Shown here: one piece after another, positions 46,691 through 58,934 of the stretch
How positions within the stretch are numbered: position 1 is the stretch's first letter
Layout of the letters: every line of letters begins with the position of its first letter
Source: Pyrenopolyporus hunteri
Lineage: Eukaryota > Ascomycota > Sordariomycetes > Xylariales > Hypoxylaceae
Assembly (NCBI GenBank): GCA_902806595.1
Contig: CADCXC010000038.1
Coordinates: 4,402,001 to 4,466,000, forward strand
Reading direction: 5' to 3'
Length of the DNA: 64,000 bases
Notes under the pieces: generated by a model
Databases searched by the model: none
Seen by the model: only the letters and a program-made list of their open reading frames with translations
What the model was told of the DNA's origin: nothing
Made by a program: the position numbers and the translations under genes

Positions 46691-47256
46691 TATTACTCTT
46701 AATTTGCATGTGAGAAACGGGTACCTGACGGTCGGTACCTATCTACCCGGCTCTACCTCACGCTACTTACAATACACGTAGAGTTAAAGGTACAAATCCG
46801 TACCTATTTGGGGCAGGATTAGGGTGTTACCTACCTAAGGTTGCCGCCACGCTGTCACAATCGGATAAACAATAACTGCCTATCGATTCCAGCTGGCAAC
46901 AGCGTCCTGGCACGTGCAAGAATTTCTTAGGACCCTGCATTAGTTCAACAGGTATCAGTCGAAGGCTTGTCCTTGGAGCTAATAGCAATCTATTAACAAT
47001 TCACGACGACTTGTTCATGTTTGCGTGTTAATCGTGGCTGGACGATGAGAACAGCTCTAGATTCTTTGGAGCTTCGCGACAGATAGATTGCCTTTGAAAA
47101 ATCCCCACATCCGGTATTCTGGGTGCTAATTATCCCACTGGTTTCCCTGATTTCCCCGACTTCCACCTGTTATCTCGCGAAACCGATAACGACGAGAATA
47201 ACGACACACGAACCCCCCTTTTACCCCCGAATCAAGTGTCGCCCTTGCAGGCGAGA
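46691..47256. other. short promoter region of the ARF-GEF gene
   Basis: These 566 bases of normal composition lie between the mutated element and the GEF start codon and must hold the promoter and 5' UTR. TACCTA motifs occur near 46736 and 46832. No gene. Confidence 0.5.
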
Positions 47257-50200
47257 ATGAGCCGAGATGAACAAGACAGGAACGCCATGGAACCAGAGCT
47301 TGCGCCGGAGTCAAGCACTCAGGGCGTCTTCCTCAGCCCAAGCAGAATAAGAAACACAATCGCAGATACCGATGCTCAGGTCCCCAACGCACACTATCGC
47401 AGTCGGCCGGTGACCGTAGCTGTCAATCCCGTGTCCCTGGTAATATCAGAATGCATATCAGTTACTTCTGCTATGCGAAAGCACGCCCGGTGGGCGGGCT
47501 CGTCAGTATCCTCCATATTGGGCGGTAATCCAAACCCAGTTCAGCTGGGCCCGCCCAGTCCTCTCTTGCGACCGGGAAGCAAAAGTTCCACAACAAGCTT
47601 GGGGGTAGACGGCGCCCAGGACTTCGGGATCGCGAACAGGTGGGGCTTGCGAGGGAAGAAGGGGAAAAGCATGCAGGATAATCCCTTGATGGCTGGCTTT
47701 GGTCGTCTCCGCCATGAACTATCGGGTTGTAAAGGTGATATAGAGGCTCTTTACTATTTTGCGGACGTATGCTAACTAAAACTCCAGATATCCACGAATT
47801 CGACGCCCCGGCACTCCTCAACCCATTCCTCCAAGTCATACAAGCTTCCTCGACATCGGCCCCTATTACTATCCTAGCATTGAAGGCGATTCGGAAATTC
47901 CTCTCCTATGGATTCATAAGTCCCGACTCGCCACGATTCCCTCTTGCCATGCAATCGTTGTCGACAGCAATAACACATTGTCGTTTCGAGGCTAGCGATT
48001 CTGCCCAGGACGAGGTTGTTTTGCTAATGATCTTGCATTTAATGGAGGATATGCTTTCCGGCCCCGGCGGCGCGCTCTTGAGCGACGAAAGCGTCTGCGA
48101 GATGATGGAAACCGGCTTGACTATGTGCTGTCAGTCGCGATTATCTGAGCTTCTCCGAAGGACGGCCGAAGCGGCTATGGTCCGTATGTGCCAGATCATA
48201 TTCGAACACCTGAAATATCTAGAGGTTGAAGCTGGAGATGACTTGGAGGCCCTGGACCATCAGGCGAATGGTGACATGGAGAGCGTAAAAATGGTTCCGT
48301 CCACTAACGGCAACGACGTCATTGCGTCTTCTGACGCCCCTACCGGCGAGCCGCGAGAATCATCTGGGTCCGAGAATACTGGAAATGGCGTAGAAGAGAG
48401 ATCTGCCAGGGAATCCTCGGATTCAGATGATTCTGCGGAGATTAAGCCTTATTCGTTACCATCTATGAAGGAATTGTTTAGAGTTCTCGTGGACCTCTTG
48501 GATCCCCATGACAAGCAGCAAGGCGACACAATGAGAGTTATGGCTCTACGCATCATTCATGTTGCCTTAGAGGTGGCCGGGCCATCCATAGCGAGACATC
48601 CAGCATTGGCTGTGGTCGCCGAGGATCGATTGTGCCGGCATTTGTTTCAACTCGTCCGGTCCGACAACATGGCTATCCTGCAAGAGTCACTTATCGTAGC
48701 TGGGACACTCCTTGAGACCTGTCGAGGAGTTTTAAAACTCCAACAGGAGCTCTTTTTATCCTATCTTATTGTATGCCTGCATCCGCCGGTCGAAATACCC
48801 CGCGAAGAGAATATCGACCCCTCACTTTACGATGGGATTCCACAGAGGCCTAGCGGTGTAAAGCCTCCTCCGTCACAGGCGGGTAGCGGCAGGTCAACCC
48901 CAGTGCCGGTTAAGGACCGACAGAAGCTGGGTATGGAGGGTGGCGCACGTAAACCGGACGCTCGGCAGGCCATGGTTGAAAGCATTGGAGCCTTGACTCG
49001 GATGCCGACGTTCTTAGTTGAGCTGTTCGTCAACTACGATTCTGATGCGAATCGGGGTAATCTATGCGAAGACATGATCGGGCTGCTGTCGAGGAGCGCT
49101 TTACCCGACTCCGCCACCTGGAGTACGACTAGTGTGCCTCCTCTCTGTCTAGATGCTCTGCTTGGTTTCATTCAGTCCATAGCTGACCGCCTCGATGACC
49201 AGCCAGTCTCGGACGGGTTGCCGGATCAAGCGGCCCTCCGTGAAGAGAGGCGAAGAAAGAAGATAATCATCAAGGGCGCAACTAAATTCAACGAAAAACC
49301 AAAAGAAGGACTCGGATATCTCAAGGAACAAGGAATTATCGGAGATGACCCTGCGTCGGCGGCCAAATTCCTGAGAAGTACGTCCCGGGTTTCCAAGGCG
49401 GTCCTCGGAGACTTCCTGTCAAAAAAGGGCAACGATGAATATCTCGAGGCCTTCTTAGATCTGTTTGACTTCGCTGGCAAGCGGGTCGACGAAGCGGTTC
49501 GCCTTCTTCTCGAGAGCTTTCGGCTTCCGGGCGAGTCACCGCTTATCGAGCGAATTGTGACCGCCTTCGCGAAGAAGTATTTTGCAACCTCGGGTTCTGA
49601 TGTTGTTGCAAGCGAGGATGCCGTGTTCATTCTTACATACGCCATCATCATGCTGAACGTTGATCAACACAGCCCTAAGCTCAAAGGTTCGAAGCGCATG
49701 GAGCTCGCGGATTTCGCGCGCAACTTGCGCGGCGTTAACGGTTCCAAGGATTTCCCCCCGGAATTTCTCGAATTGACTTTCGAGGCGATCAAATCTGATG
49801 AGATCATTCTTCCCGACGAGCACGATAACAAACACGCGTTTGATTACGCATGGAGAGAATTACTTCTAAAGACCGAATCTGCAGGTCCATTAGTGCTTTG
49901 CGATACTAATATCTACGATGCTGATATGTTTGCCACGACATGGAGACCGATCGTGTCAACATTGTCATATGTGTTTATGTCAGCAACTGATGACGCTGTG
50001 TTTTCCCGCGTTGTTACCGGATTCGACCAGTGCGCTCAGATTGCATCCAGATATGGCATCACGGACGCGCTGGACCGTATCATCAAGAACCTCAGCTACA
50101 TGACGACACTAGATACCGATGGTTTGTCAAACACAGCTCTCAATACCGAAGTCAAAGTATCAGACGACAGCGACAGCGTTATGGTCAGTGAGCTTGCCGT

Positions 50201-52412
50201 TAAGCTCGGCAGGGACTTCAAAGCGCAGCTTGCTACTCTCGTCCTATTCCGCGTTGTGAAGGGAAGCGAACAAGTCATCCGTAAGGGTTGGCAACATGTA
50301 AGTTGAACAATACACACCGACTCACCCCGACCCATTCTAAGCTAACCATCATAGATTATCCGCATCTGGTTGAAGCTTTTCATCAATTCGCTTATCCCTT
50401 CATTTTTCAGCAAGGATTCTGAGAAATTGAATCTCCCTAAAATTCCCCTTCATAACCCGTCTCAGGTGATCGACAGGGCTGCGAAAACTACAGAGACGGG
50501 ATTCATTTCGGTGCTGTCTTCGTATATATCCAGTTATGCAGCCGATGATCCGCCGGAGCCGTCAGCTGAGGAGATAGAGAGTTCGCTAAGTACAGCCGAC
50601 TGCATTAAGGCATGCGACCTAGAAAGCGTATTTGCAAACATCTCGTGAGTCATCCCAGAATTGCCAGTTTGTACAATACTAAATATATTTCAGCGCCCTT
50701 GACGCGGACTCCCTGTTGCCGCTTCTCGAGGCTTTGCTAAATGAACTACCCGACGACGAGAGCTCGGCCGTACCCGTCATCACGGTAAAACCAGACAGCT
50801 TACCTGCTTCGCCGGTTAGCGGGTCCAAGCCCGTCTCGAGGAAACCCACATACGATCCTGCGGTGGTATACATCCTGGAATTTTGCACCGTACTTGCATT
50901 GAGAGACGATAAGACGGTTGAGTTGCTCGGTAAACCCGTCGCGGAAGCCCTGCAGATGATAATCCGCGACGCCGCTCAACACCACCCTGTTCTCGTTTCA
51001 CGAGCGACTTTCTATCAATTTTGTGTGTTAAAAGCTAGTTACGTAAGTAGCACTGTGATGGGATTCAGGAATTTGCCTGTGCTGACGGTCTAGGACCATG
51101 ATTTTGTACGAGCCCCGGTCCTTTTACACGCCATATCTAGCTTCTCGAAAGAGACCCTCGCCAAGACGTCGCAACTAGTTTTACAAGGGTTGAAGCTTTG
51201 TATCGATCAGCCAGGCCCTCTACGGAGCGAGATTATGACCTCGCCCGATTTCTGGGTCATCCTACGCACCCTTGCTGGCAGTTCTAGCGCGTCTTCAACG
51301 GTTTTCGAGATCTTGGAAGGCGGCGTATCAGGCTCGCCGTCGGCGATTATCGCGGATAACTACGAAGCCGCAATTGCCTTGTTAAGCGAGTACGCCACCG
51401 CCGCTAAAGTCGGTGCTGTCGTCGAACAGAAGGGGGACAGGAGGCAGAGGAATGCCCGACCCCTAAAGAAAGAAACATCTAGGTGTGTTATTTTGTTTTC
51501 CTGCCATATACCTGCCTAGTCTAACTAGCTCTAGTGACAATGCCGTAGTATCGCGAGGTGTGAAAGCTGTCAATCTCATCTCGAGTATGACGGCCCGTAT
51601 TCCTCATTTGATGAAACAGTCCCACCTTGAAAATAGCGAGGGTGAGTCCTACTCTGCACAACCGTATACCCACGTGATACTTTACTAATTTCAATACAGC
51701 TTGGTCGGCGTACTGGTTACCAATCTTCAAAGCTCTAACGGCACAGTGTACCAACCCATGTCGGGAAGTGCGTTCTCTAGCGTTCTCCTCACTCCAAAGA
51801 TCGCTTCTCTCTCCCGAGTTGACCTGTAGTGACCACGAAGAGTGGACCGCCATCTTTGGTGAAGTCTTGTTCCCCCTAATCCTGAGACTATTGAAACCAG
51901 AAGTCTATTCCTCGGACCGAGATGGCATGAGTGAAACAAGGGTACAAGTTGCCTCGCTCCTTTGCAAGACATTCTTACAGTACCTTGTCCTCCTCTCTAA
52001 ATGGGATGGTATGCTAGATTTATGGCTAAAAATCATCGATATCATGGACAGATTGATGAATAGCGGCCAAGGCGATAGTTTGGTGAGTACACACTGCCGG
52101 TTTCTCGTATTTCTGTGCCGCCGCTAACGCATACTCCAGGAGGAGGCCGTGCCGGAAAATCTTAAAAATGTACTATTATTCATGTCGAGTAGCGGGTACC
52201 TCGTCCCGCCAAGCAAGGACCCGTCACAGGAGAAACTATGGGTGGAAACGTGGAAGCGAATAGATCGTTTCTTGCCGGATTTGCGCGCCGAGTTAGCGTT
52301 GGAAGAACCGGAGCCCCCGGTAGAGGAGAAACAGCCTCAAGCTGAGCAACTAGCCAGTGAGCAACAGGCAGACGAGAAAAATAGCGGCCAAGAAGAAGTT
52401 GTGGCGGCCTAA
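47257..52412 (+). CDS. gea2: Golgi ARF guanine-nucleotide exchange factor (GBF1/Gea type, Sec7 domain)
   Basis: Eight exons (47257-47734, 47788-50297, 50355-50644, 50694-51042, 51094-51482, 51535-51641, 51700-52082, 52140-52412) encode 1592 residues; all seven introns (49-58 nt) close in frame. The N-terminal DCB/HUS region includes HEFDAPALLNPFL and ITILALKAIRKFLSYG. The Sec7 domain spans about 650-853, with the catalytic glutamate E742 in FRLPGE and YAIIMLNVDQHSP. C-terminal HDS helices follow, ending in a Glu/Gln-rich tail. The protein loads GTP on Arf1 at the cis-Golgi for COPI vesicle formation, and the Gea class is the brefeldin A target. A single Gea-type gene is usual in filamentous ascomycetes; the symbol follows yeast GEA2 and is approximate. 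The start ATG is the first in frame; a second at 47287 is possible. Intron 5 has three in-frame acceptors. Confidence 0.93.
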
Positions 52413-53086
52413 GATTCAATAATGAGATATCATACACACGTATCATTCGTGGACGAGAGCCGGGGGTTACAGAGAACGTGTCCCCGCCGCGTCAGAGCAG
52501 AGCGCGTTGTCCTCATGGATTGTATAATAGAAAGACTTGAAGACATGGAGCGTCCGAAGTCAAAAGCACCCATATACCTAGATCCGTAGGTACCTAATTA
52601 GAACATTGGGGTGATCTATGAAGCAAGCACACTTTTTCAAATACTGGAATAGGTAGGTAATATACGAAAATAATTGTGTTGAGTATCTTTAAGTAGTTAT
52701 TATATGAATATTAATGAAAATGGCTCCCTTATATCGGATCATTACAAATGGTTAGACGTGATAGGTATTTGTATCATTGTTTCCTGCCGAAGGATGCTGC
52801 TGTCTGTGGGCGTGGATAAAAGGGGAGTCCAGCTCATGGTCCAAACGGAGCAGCCGGTCCCAGCCGCCAAGATAGAGCCACCAGTCCCACTTATTTATCT
52901 CTTTGTTCGAACTGTTACGTGCATTATCGATAAGCGCGAAGCGTTACCTAGCTCCATGCTGCTCAGCCTTTCGATTAACTTCAGACTTCCCAAGAACATA
53001 AACAGAACCCCAACGCGGATCTAGACCCGGACATACCAAGTGATAACTATTCATTTTAGTATCACTCTAAACAGAAAATCAACAAG
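52413..53086. other. intergenic, promoter of the snRNP gene
   Basis: This separates two plus-strand genes. A 106-codon frame at 52704-53024 has no domain, and its start context is AT-rich 3' flank sequence, so I do not call it. GGTACCTA occurs near 52588. Confidence 0.5.
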
Positions 53087-53993
53087 ATGGCTTCAAATCA
53101 GCCGATTTGCACGTATGTGTCATTGCACTCCGACACATACAACTCCCGGTTTCCTGTTCTCCGCGCCCCGTTCCATTGACTAACCACGAACCCAACAGCG
53201 TGTACGTGCGGAATCTCGAAGAGCGCGTGAAACCCGAGCCGCTTAAGGAAGCGTTGACGGCGGTCTTCTCGGAGTATGGCAACATCGTCGAGATCGTCGC
53301 CAAGCGCAACCTGAAGGCGAAAGGGCAGGCGTTCATCGTCTTCGACCGCCCCGAATCCGCCCTCCAGGCCGTAGAAGAGGTCCAGGGCTTCGAGCTCTTC
53401 GACAAGCCGATGCAGGTCGCTCTCGCGCGCACCCGTAGCGACGCCACCGTGAAGAAGTCCGGCAATAGGGAGGAGTTCGAGCTCCACCAACGAAGGAGGT
53501 TAGCTGAGAAAGGTGAGTCGTCGTCTTACGACAATCAACTCAAAAGAATTAAAGAGAAAATAAAAGCTAACATCACCACCCTACCACCCCAGACAAGAAA
53601 AAAGCCGCCGAAGCCGCCGAGGAGCAGAAACGCCTCAAGCGACCGGGCGCCGTGCCCGCCCCCGGCGAAGCCGCGCGCCCCGCGAAGACGGCGCGCGGTC
53701 TCAAGCCCACGGCCCCCGCGGGCGGGCCGAACGCGGTGGTGCCGGACGAGTACCTGCCGCCGAACAAGATCCTGTTCGTGCAGAACCTGCCGGACGAGTA
53801 CCACGACATCGAGGCGCTCACGGGGGTGTTCGGGCGGTTCGAGGGCTTCCGCGAGGTGCGGCTGGTGCCCGGCCGGAAAGGCATCGCGTTCATCGAGTAC
53901 GAGGCCGAGGCGGGCGCTATCACGGCCAAGGAGAATACCGCGGGGATGGCGCTCGGAGACAAGTTTATCAAGGTTACGTACCAGAGACAGTAG
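53087..53993 (+). CDS. U1A/U2B''-type spliceosomal snRNP protein, two RRMs
   Basis: Three exons (53087-53112, 53199-53512, 53593-53993; introns 86 and 80 nt) encode 246 residues. The short first exon codes MASNQPIC plus part of a Thr codon and joins to VYVRNLEERVK. RRM1 has RNP2 VYVRNL (10-15) and RNP1 KGQAFIVF (50-57); a basic, Ala/Pro-rich linker (EEQKRLKRPG) follows; RRM2 has RNP2 ILFVQNL and RNP1-like RKGIAFIEY and ends the protein, as in the SNF family. These proteins bind stem-loops of U1 or U2 snRNA in the nucleus and support 5' splice-site or branch-site recognition. Whether this copy serves U1, U2 or both cannot be read from the sequence; many fungi have a single SNF-type gene. The third exon is very GC-rich. 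Confidence 0.92.
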
Positions 53994-54351
53994 GAGGTTG
54001 GTATGGCTGGTGGTGGGTGTGGTTGGGAGGGGGAGAGGTTTGTATGATAAGTGTTTTACTTTATACCCCCCAATTTGCCCTAGATGCCGATTATTGATGG
54101 GAAAGGAGACCAGTAAACGTAGCTTAAATGGCCCTAGCATATTATGAATATGAATATTGTCCTAGGGTGTCCCCTTGTTTATCCGGCGCCTTAGTAGACG
54201 ATATTAAAAGGAATCCAAGGTTATTTCAGCCTGTTGGTATCTCATAAGGAATACAAATACAAACAACGATGGCAATCCTATAGACGATGCGGTTCACTCC
54301 CCAGTTGAAATATCGCCCACACCCATCGGAATCATGCACCCCGTAACTCGA
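53994..54351. other. 3' flank shared by convergent genes
   Basis: These 358 bases separate the stops of the snRNP gene (+) and the V-ATPase gene (-). Terminal signals of both should lie here; AATAAA-like AT stretches occur near 54205 and 54250. No gene. Confidence 0.5.
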
Positions 54352-55487
54352 CTAAAAGATGACGTCCTCGTCTTCGCCGGCGGCTAGTATATCCGCAGGA
54401 CCCGAATCGTCTGGCTTGACGTTCTCCTGGTCTTCCTTCTCCTGAGCCTCCCTCTTTAACTTCATCTCGGCGTCCGCCGCAGCGGTATCGCGTTGCTTCT
54501 TGCCAGCGACCTTCTTCAGTCGGTAGAATTCCTCTCTGTCCAGCTCGTCGAGCTCGGAGTTGATGTCTTGTGTTGGTGTTAGTGGCTTTGAATGCGATTC
54601 GAAATGGGATCGGACTGCGAACTTACATTTAATGGTATTCTCTGTTCGGGGAATAATGACATGTTCGCTGCGATCTAGTTAGTTCGTATCCCCGAGTATG
54701 CTGGGTTGGGTCGGATTACATGGCGTTCACTGCAATTGTACGAAGTTAGCCTAGCTCCCGGTTATGTCTCTCATTCTATCTGTACTGACCTCTTCGGTTC
54801 ACAACCTTGATCACCTCGTCCAAGATCACGAACGCAGTCTGTAGACTGGCAAGCTCCACGAGCGTCTCCACGGCGCGCGCATAGGTCTCCCTACACCTCT
54901 GAACCTGCTGTCCGCCCTTGCCCAGACCCGTCAGGCCGAAGTCGTTGTTCCCCTCTGTTAGATAGCTCTCGAATGCGGGCAGCAGGACACCGGAGACGTT
55001 GTCTTGTCTTGTGCGTAGTCGGAAACGGGCCGCGCGTGCTGACTCTTGGACTTGGTAGCCGATATCACCGCCTACGGCGTATGTAACCTCGGCTAGGGAG
55101 AAGGCAGCTATCTGCATGACCCGGCCCATCTTGCGCTTCGCTTCGTCGATTCGTCGTGTGATTTCTGGTGGGACACGGGTTAACTCTCGCAATGGTCATG
55201 GACGGTGTAGTACTGGTATACCTCGGAAACGCCTAGATAGTACGGATTAGTATTATAGGTTATGTATGTGTAATAGGTGAGCTTCACGCACTTGGTAAGG
55301 GCCTCGCTCTTCCGCTTCAGTAAGCTGTGACCGGTCTCGGCTCCTTTGAGCTTCGCCTTCATGATACCCAACGACTGTCTCGTCGGGAAGACGGCTTCTC
55401 GGTCCTAAGACAATGTGTCAACATGGTGGATAGCTTCGAATGTGAGCGTATATGAGCCATTGGCAGACGTACTGCAGCCCCGGACAT
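54352..55487 (-). CDS. vma8: V-type proton ATPase subunit D, with two microexons
   Basis: Seven exons (minus): 55487-55473, 55404-55292, 55232-55222, 55164-54790, 54729-54720, 54667-54627, 54566-54352, total 780 nt, 259 residues, the usual subunit D length. The chain reads MSGAADREAVFPTR, then MKAKLKGAETGHSLLKRKSEALTK-RFR-EITRRIDEAKRKMG, then VTYAVGGDIGYQ, GVLLPAFESY, VNRR-VNA-IEHVIIPRTENTIKYI, and a Lys/Glu-rich tail ending EDEDVIF. Exons 3 and 5 are only 11 and 10 nt, yet they supply exactly the conserved RFR and VNA residues, and no other junctions restore the family sequence. Subunit D is the central rotor shaft of V1, coupling ATP hydrolysis to proton pumping at vacuole and Golgi. The gene shares an 805-base promoter region with SYF1. 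Confidence 0.93.
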
Positions 55488-56292
55488 TGTGTATTAGATG
55501 TGCTTTGGTTTTCCGTAACTTGGTGACACAGAAAGAGTCCAGCTCCTACGAGTAGGTATGAGTCGGTACGGTTTAACAGAGACAAGCTTATCGGAGGTGA
55601 GCTGGAGGTAGTTAGTAGGTTGAAGATGCTGGACTCGTGACGACGTACCGAGAGGTGCTGAATCCCGCTTTACCTAATTATTTACCTAATAACTATTATC
55701 TTACCTAAGAGGTAGAAGTGGTACGGGGTACGTGCACATTCGTATGTATAATGTATAATGTACCCAGCAATCATGAAGGTATGTAATTGACGGGGGTTAG
55801 GTAACAGCTGCCAATCAAAGCTGGAAGGTCACGTCCCCAATTGCTCTAGATACCCTTTTACCGAATGCCCAGCCGTAGCTAGCCTGGTATGGTGGGCCAT
55901 TCCCTATACCTGGTTATATGCAACGGGCGCTAGGCGTCTCGGATTATTAAATAGCGAATTATTCCACGCCCCCCGACTAGAAAGCGTTTCCCTGACGTTG
56001 AATTGCTCAGTCAATGCAACCATGGTCCTGGATCCTAGAAAAAATTCCTACCAATCCCATCTCGACTTTGGAACAGTGTAAGAGCTTGCCGCGGTCACGG
56101 TCGCCCATTCTCTCAACTTTCAGACACCTGTTTTCGACGCCTGTTTTCGACGTTCGAGGTCGATCCTAGTCGCGCTCCTCTCCCAGATATCTTTACGACG
56201 ATGCCCTGACTCTCTCGATTACACCGTCGATTAGCAGAGATTATCTGCGAGCGATCGCGCAAAACGACAATCGACGGGCATCCTTGGCCAAA
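55488..56292. promoter_or_regulatory. divergent promoter of vma8 and syf1
   Basis: This 805-base interval separates two divergently transcribed housekeeping genes, so both promoters and 5' UTRs must be here. TTACCTAA motifs repeat near 55670-55705, and a TATGTATAATGTATAATGTA repeat lies near 55742. No precise elements can be assigned. Confidence 0.5.
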
Positions 56293-58934
56293 ATGCCGCC
56301 CAATGGCCTGACCAATGGCCTCCGAACTGCCCGGCAGCCGGACCTTCACCTCCTCGTAAGTCGTCCTCCTCCTTTGCTGCCGGACTACCGCCACTTTTGC
56401 AACTTTAACCAATACGTTTTCCCTAACCCACCGCCGCAGACAGACGAAGACGCCGTTTACGAGCAAGATATCCTCAGGGACCCGGGCAGTACGAAGCCGT
56501 GGCTAGCCTATATTCAGTTCAAGTTCCAGCATGGCAACATCCAAGAACAGGCCTTTGTACTCGAAAGGGCTTGCCAGCAGCTGCCCAGATCGTACAAGCT
56601 CTGGAAGATGGTAAGCAAATAGGAGAGCCCCCTTTCACTTCGCGACACGTCCGTGTGCCGATGCTAATGTTGGATAAGTACCTGCAATTCCGGACAAAGC
56701 ATGTTGCGAAATTGAACGCCGCTGTTTTCGCCTCCGAGTATAAAAAGGTCAACGCCCTATTTGAACGAGCCCTCGTCCTTCTCAATAAGATGCCAAGGAT
56801 ATGGGAGATGTACTTGAAATTTTTATTGAAGCAGCCTCTCGTTACCCTTACGCGTCGCACGTTCGACCGGGCGCTCCGAGCTCTCCCCATAACCCAGCAC
56901 AATAGGATATGGGCTTTGTATAGGCCATTCGCGAACTCGGCTTCGGGCGAGACCGCGGTGAAGATCTGGCGGAGGTATATGCAGGTTCATCCCGAGGATG
57001 CCGAGGACTTCATCGAGCTTCTGATACAGGTTGGTCTATATACGGAGGCTGTGAAGAAGTACATCGATATTCTCAACAACCCCCGCTTCAACAGCAAGCA
57101 CAGCAAAGGACACTACGAGCTTTGGAGCGAGATGGTCGACCTGCTCATCGAGCATGCCAACGAAATCGAAACCGGCCACGAAACCGGCATCGACGTCGAG
57201 CGCATCATTAGGAGTGGAATCGATAAGTTCGCCGACCAAAGGGGGAAACTCTGGTACGGCCTAGCTACGTATTGGGTCAGGAGAGGGAGCTTCGAGCGTG
57301 CGAGAGACATCTACGAAGAGGGAATCACAACCGTCATGACCGTCCGAGATTTCACCATGATCTTCGATAGCTATGCCGAGTTCGAAGAATCCATCATCGG
57401 CGCGCTAATGGAGTTAGCGTCCCAACGGGCGGAAGAAGGCAAGGTTGACGAGGATGCCGACTTCGATCTCGACATACGGATGATGCGATTCGAGCAGCTC
57501 ATGGACCGACGGCCATTCCTTCTGAACGACGTATTGCTACGGCAGAACCCCAACAGCGTCTCGGAATGGGAAAAGCGCGTTGCGCTCTGGGGAGACAACA
57601 AGGTCGAGGTTGTGCAGACGTACACAGATGCCATCGCCGCGATAAATCCGAAGAAAGCTGTGGGGCCCTTCCATCAACTATGGGCGAACTATGCCAAGTT
57701 CTATGAGAAGGGCGGCGACATCCGAACCGCAAGGACCATTATGGAGAAGGCGGTCAAGGTCCCGTTCAAATCAGTGGCCGAACTGGCTGATATGTGGATC
57801 GAGTGGGCTGAGATGGAACTCCGCAACGAAAACTTCGACGAGGCAGTCAAGATCATGGCGAAGGCCGTACAAGCTCCCAAGAGGTCGACGGTAGACTACT
57901 TCGACGAGACTCTTTCGCCGCAGCAAAGGGTGCATAAGAGTTGGAAGCTATGGAGTTTCTACGTCGATCTCGTAGAGAGCGTCAGCTCCCTGGAGGAGAC
58001 GAAGAAGGTATACGAGCGCATATTCGAACTTCGGATCGCCACGCCCCAGACCGTTGTGAATTACGCCAACCTCATGGAGGAGCATAAGTACTACGAGGAG
58101 TCCTTTAAGATTTACGAGAGGGGACTCGACCTCTTCAGCTACCCGGTGGCTTTCGAGTTGTGGAATCTCTACTTAACCAAGGCAGTAGACAGGAAGATCG
58201 GTATCGAACGGCTACGAGACCTTTTCGAACAGGCAGTAGAAGATTGTCCGCCTAAATTTGCCAAAGTATTATATCTCATGTACGGCAACCTCGAGGAGGA
58301 AAGAGGTCTGGCAAGGCACGCTATGCGCATCTACGAGAGAGCTACCCGTGCAGTCTCAGACGAAGACCGAGCCGACATGTTCAACTTTTATATCACCAAA
58401 TCAGCATCGAACTTCGGCCTGCCGTCCACGAGGCCGATCTACGAAAGGGCTATCGCAGCCCTGCCTGACGAAGAGGCGCGGGATATGTGTTTGAAGTTTG
58501 CTGACATGGAAAAACGCCTCGGCGAGATCGATCGGGCTCGCGCCATCTACGGACACGCATCCCAGTTCTGCGACCCACGCACCAACCCGGCGTTCTGGAC
58601 CAAGTGGGAGCAGTTCGAGGTGCAGCACGGCAACGAGGATACGTATAAGGAAATGCTGCGTATTAAGCGCAGCGTGCAGGCGCAATACAACACCGATGTC
58701 AATTTCATCGCGTCACAAGCTATAGCACGCGCAAATCAAGGGAAAACAGGAGAGACGAATGGAACGGGAGATCCCGAGGTCGCGGATGCAATGGAGCAGT
58801 TGGAACGGCAGGCCCGGGCGCCAGCAGGATTCGTGGCGTCGAGTACGGGACTTGCAGGAACGATGACGAAGGAACCGGCCGCTGCGCCTAGCAACCCGGA
58901 CGCCATTGACATCGATGGTATGGAGGACGACTAA
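56293..58934 (+). CDS. syf1: pre-mRNA-splicing factor Syf1 (XAB2), HAT-repeat protein
   Basis: Three exons (56293-56355, 56440-56610, 56679-58934; introns 84 and 68 nt, both phase 0) encode 829 residues, the normal Syf1 length. Exon 2 opens with TDEDAVYEQDILRDPGS and contains KPWLAYIQF and ACQQLPRSYKLWKM; exon 3 resumes at YLQFRTKHV. The rest is an array of half-a-TPR (HAT) helices with recurring W..Y..F and A..IYERA patterns, for example RAIYGHASQF near the end. An acidic tail ends DIDGMEDD. Syf1 is a scaffold of the Prp19-associated NineTeen complex in the activated spliceosome; XAB2 also acts in transcription-coupled repair. The ATG at 56293 is the first in the frame and gives the conserved distance to the first HAT motif. 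Confidence 0.95.

Noticed and set aside
52704..53024. 106-codon plus-strand frame upstream of the snRNP gene.
   Set aside because: No motif; it lies in promoter/5' leader sequence and ends before the true start.
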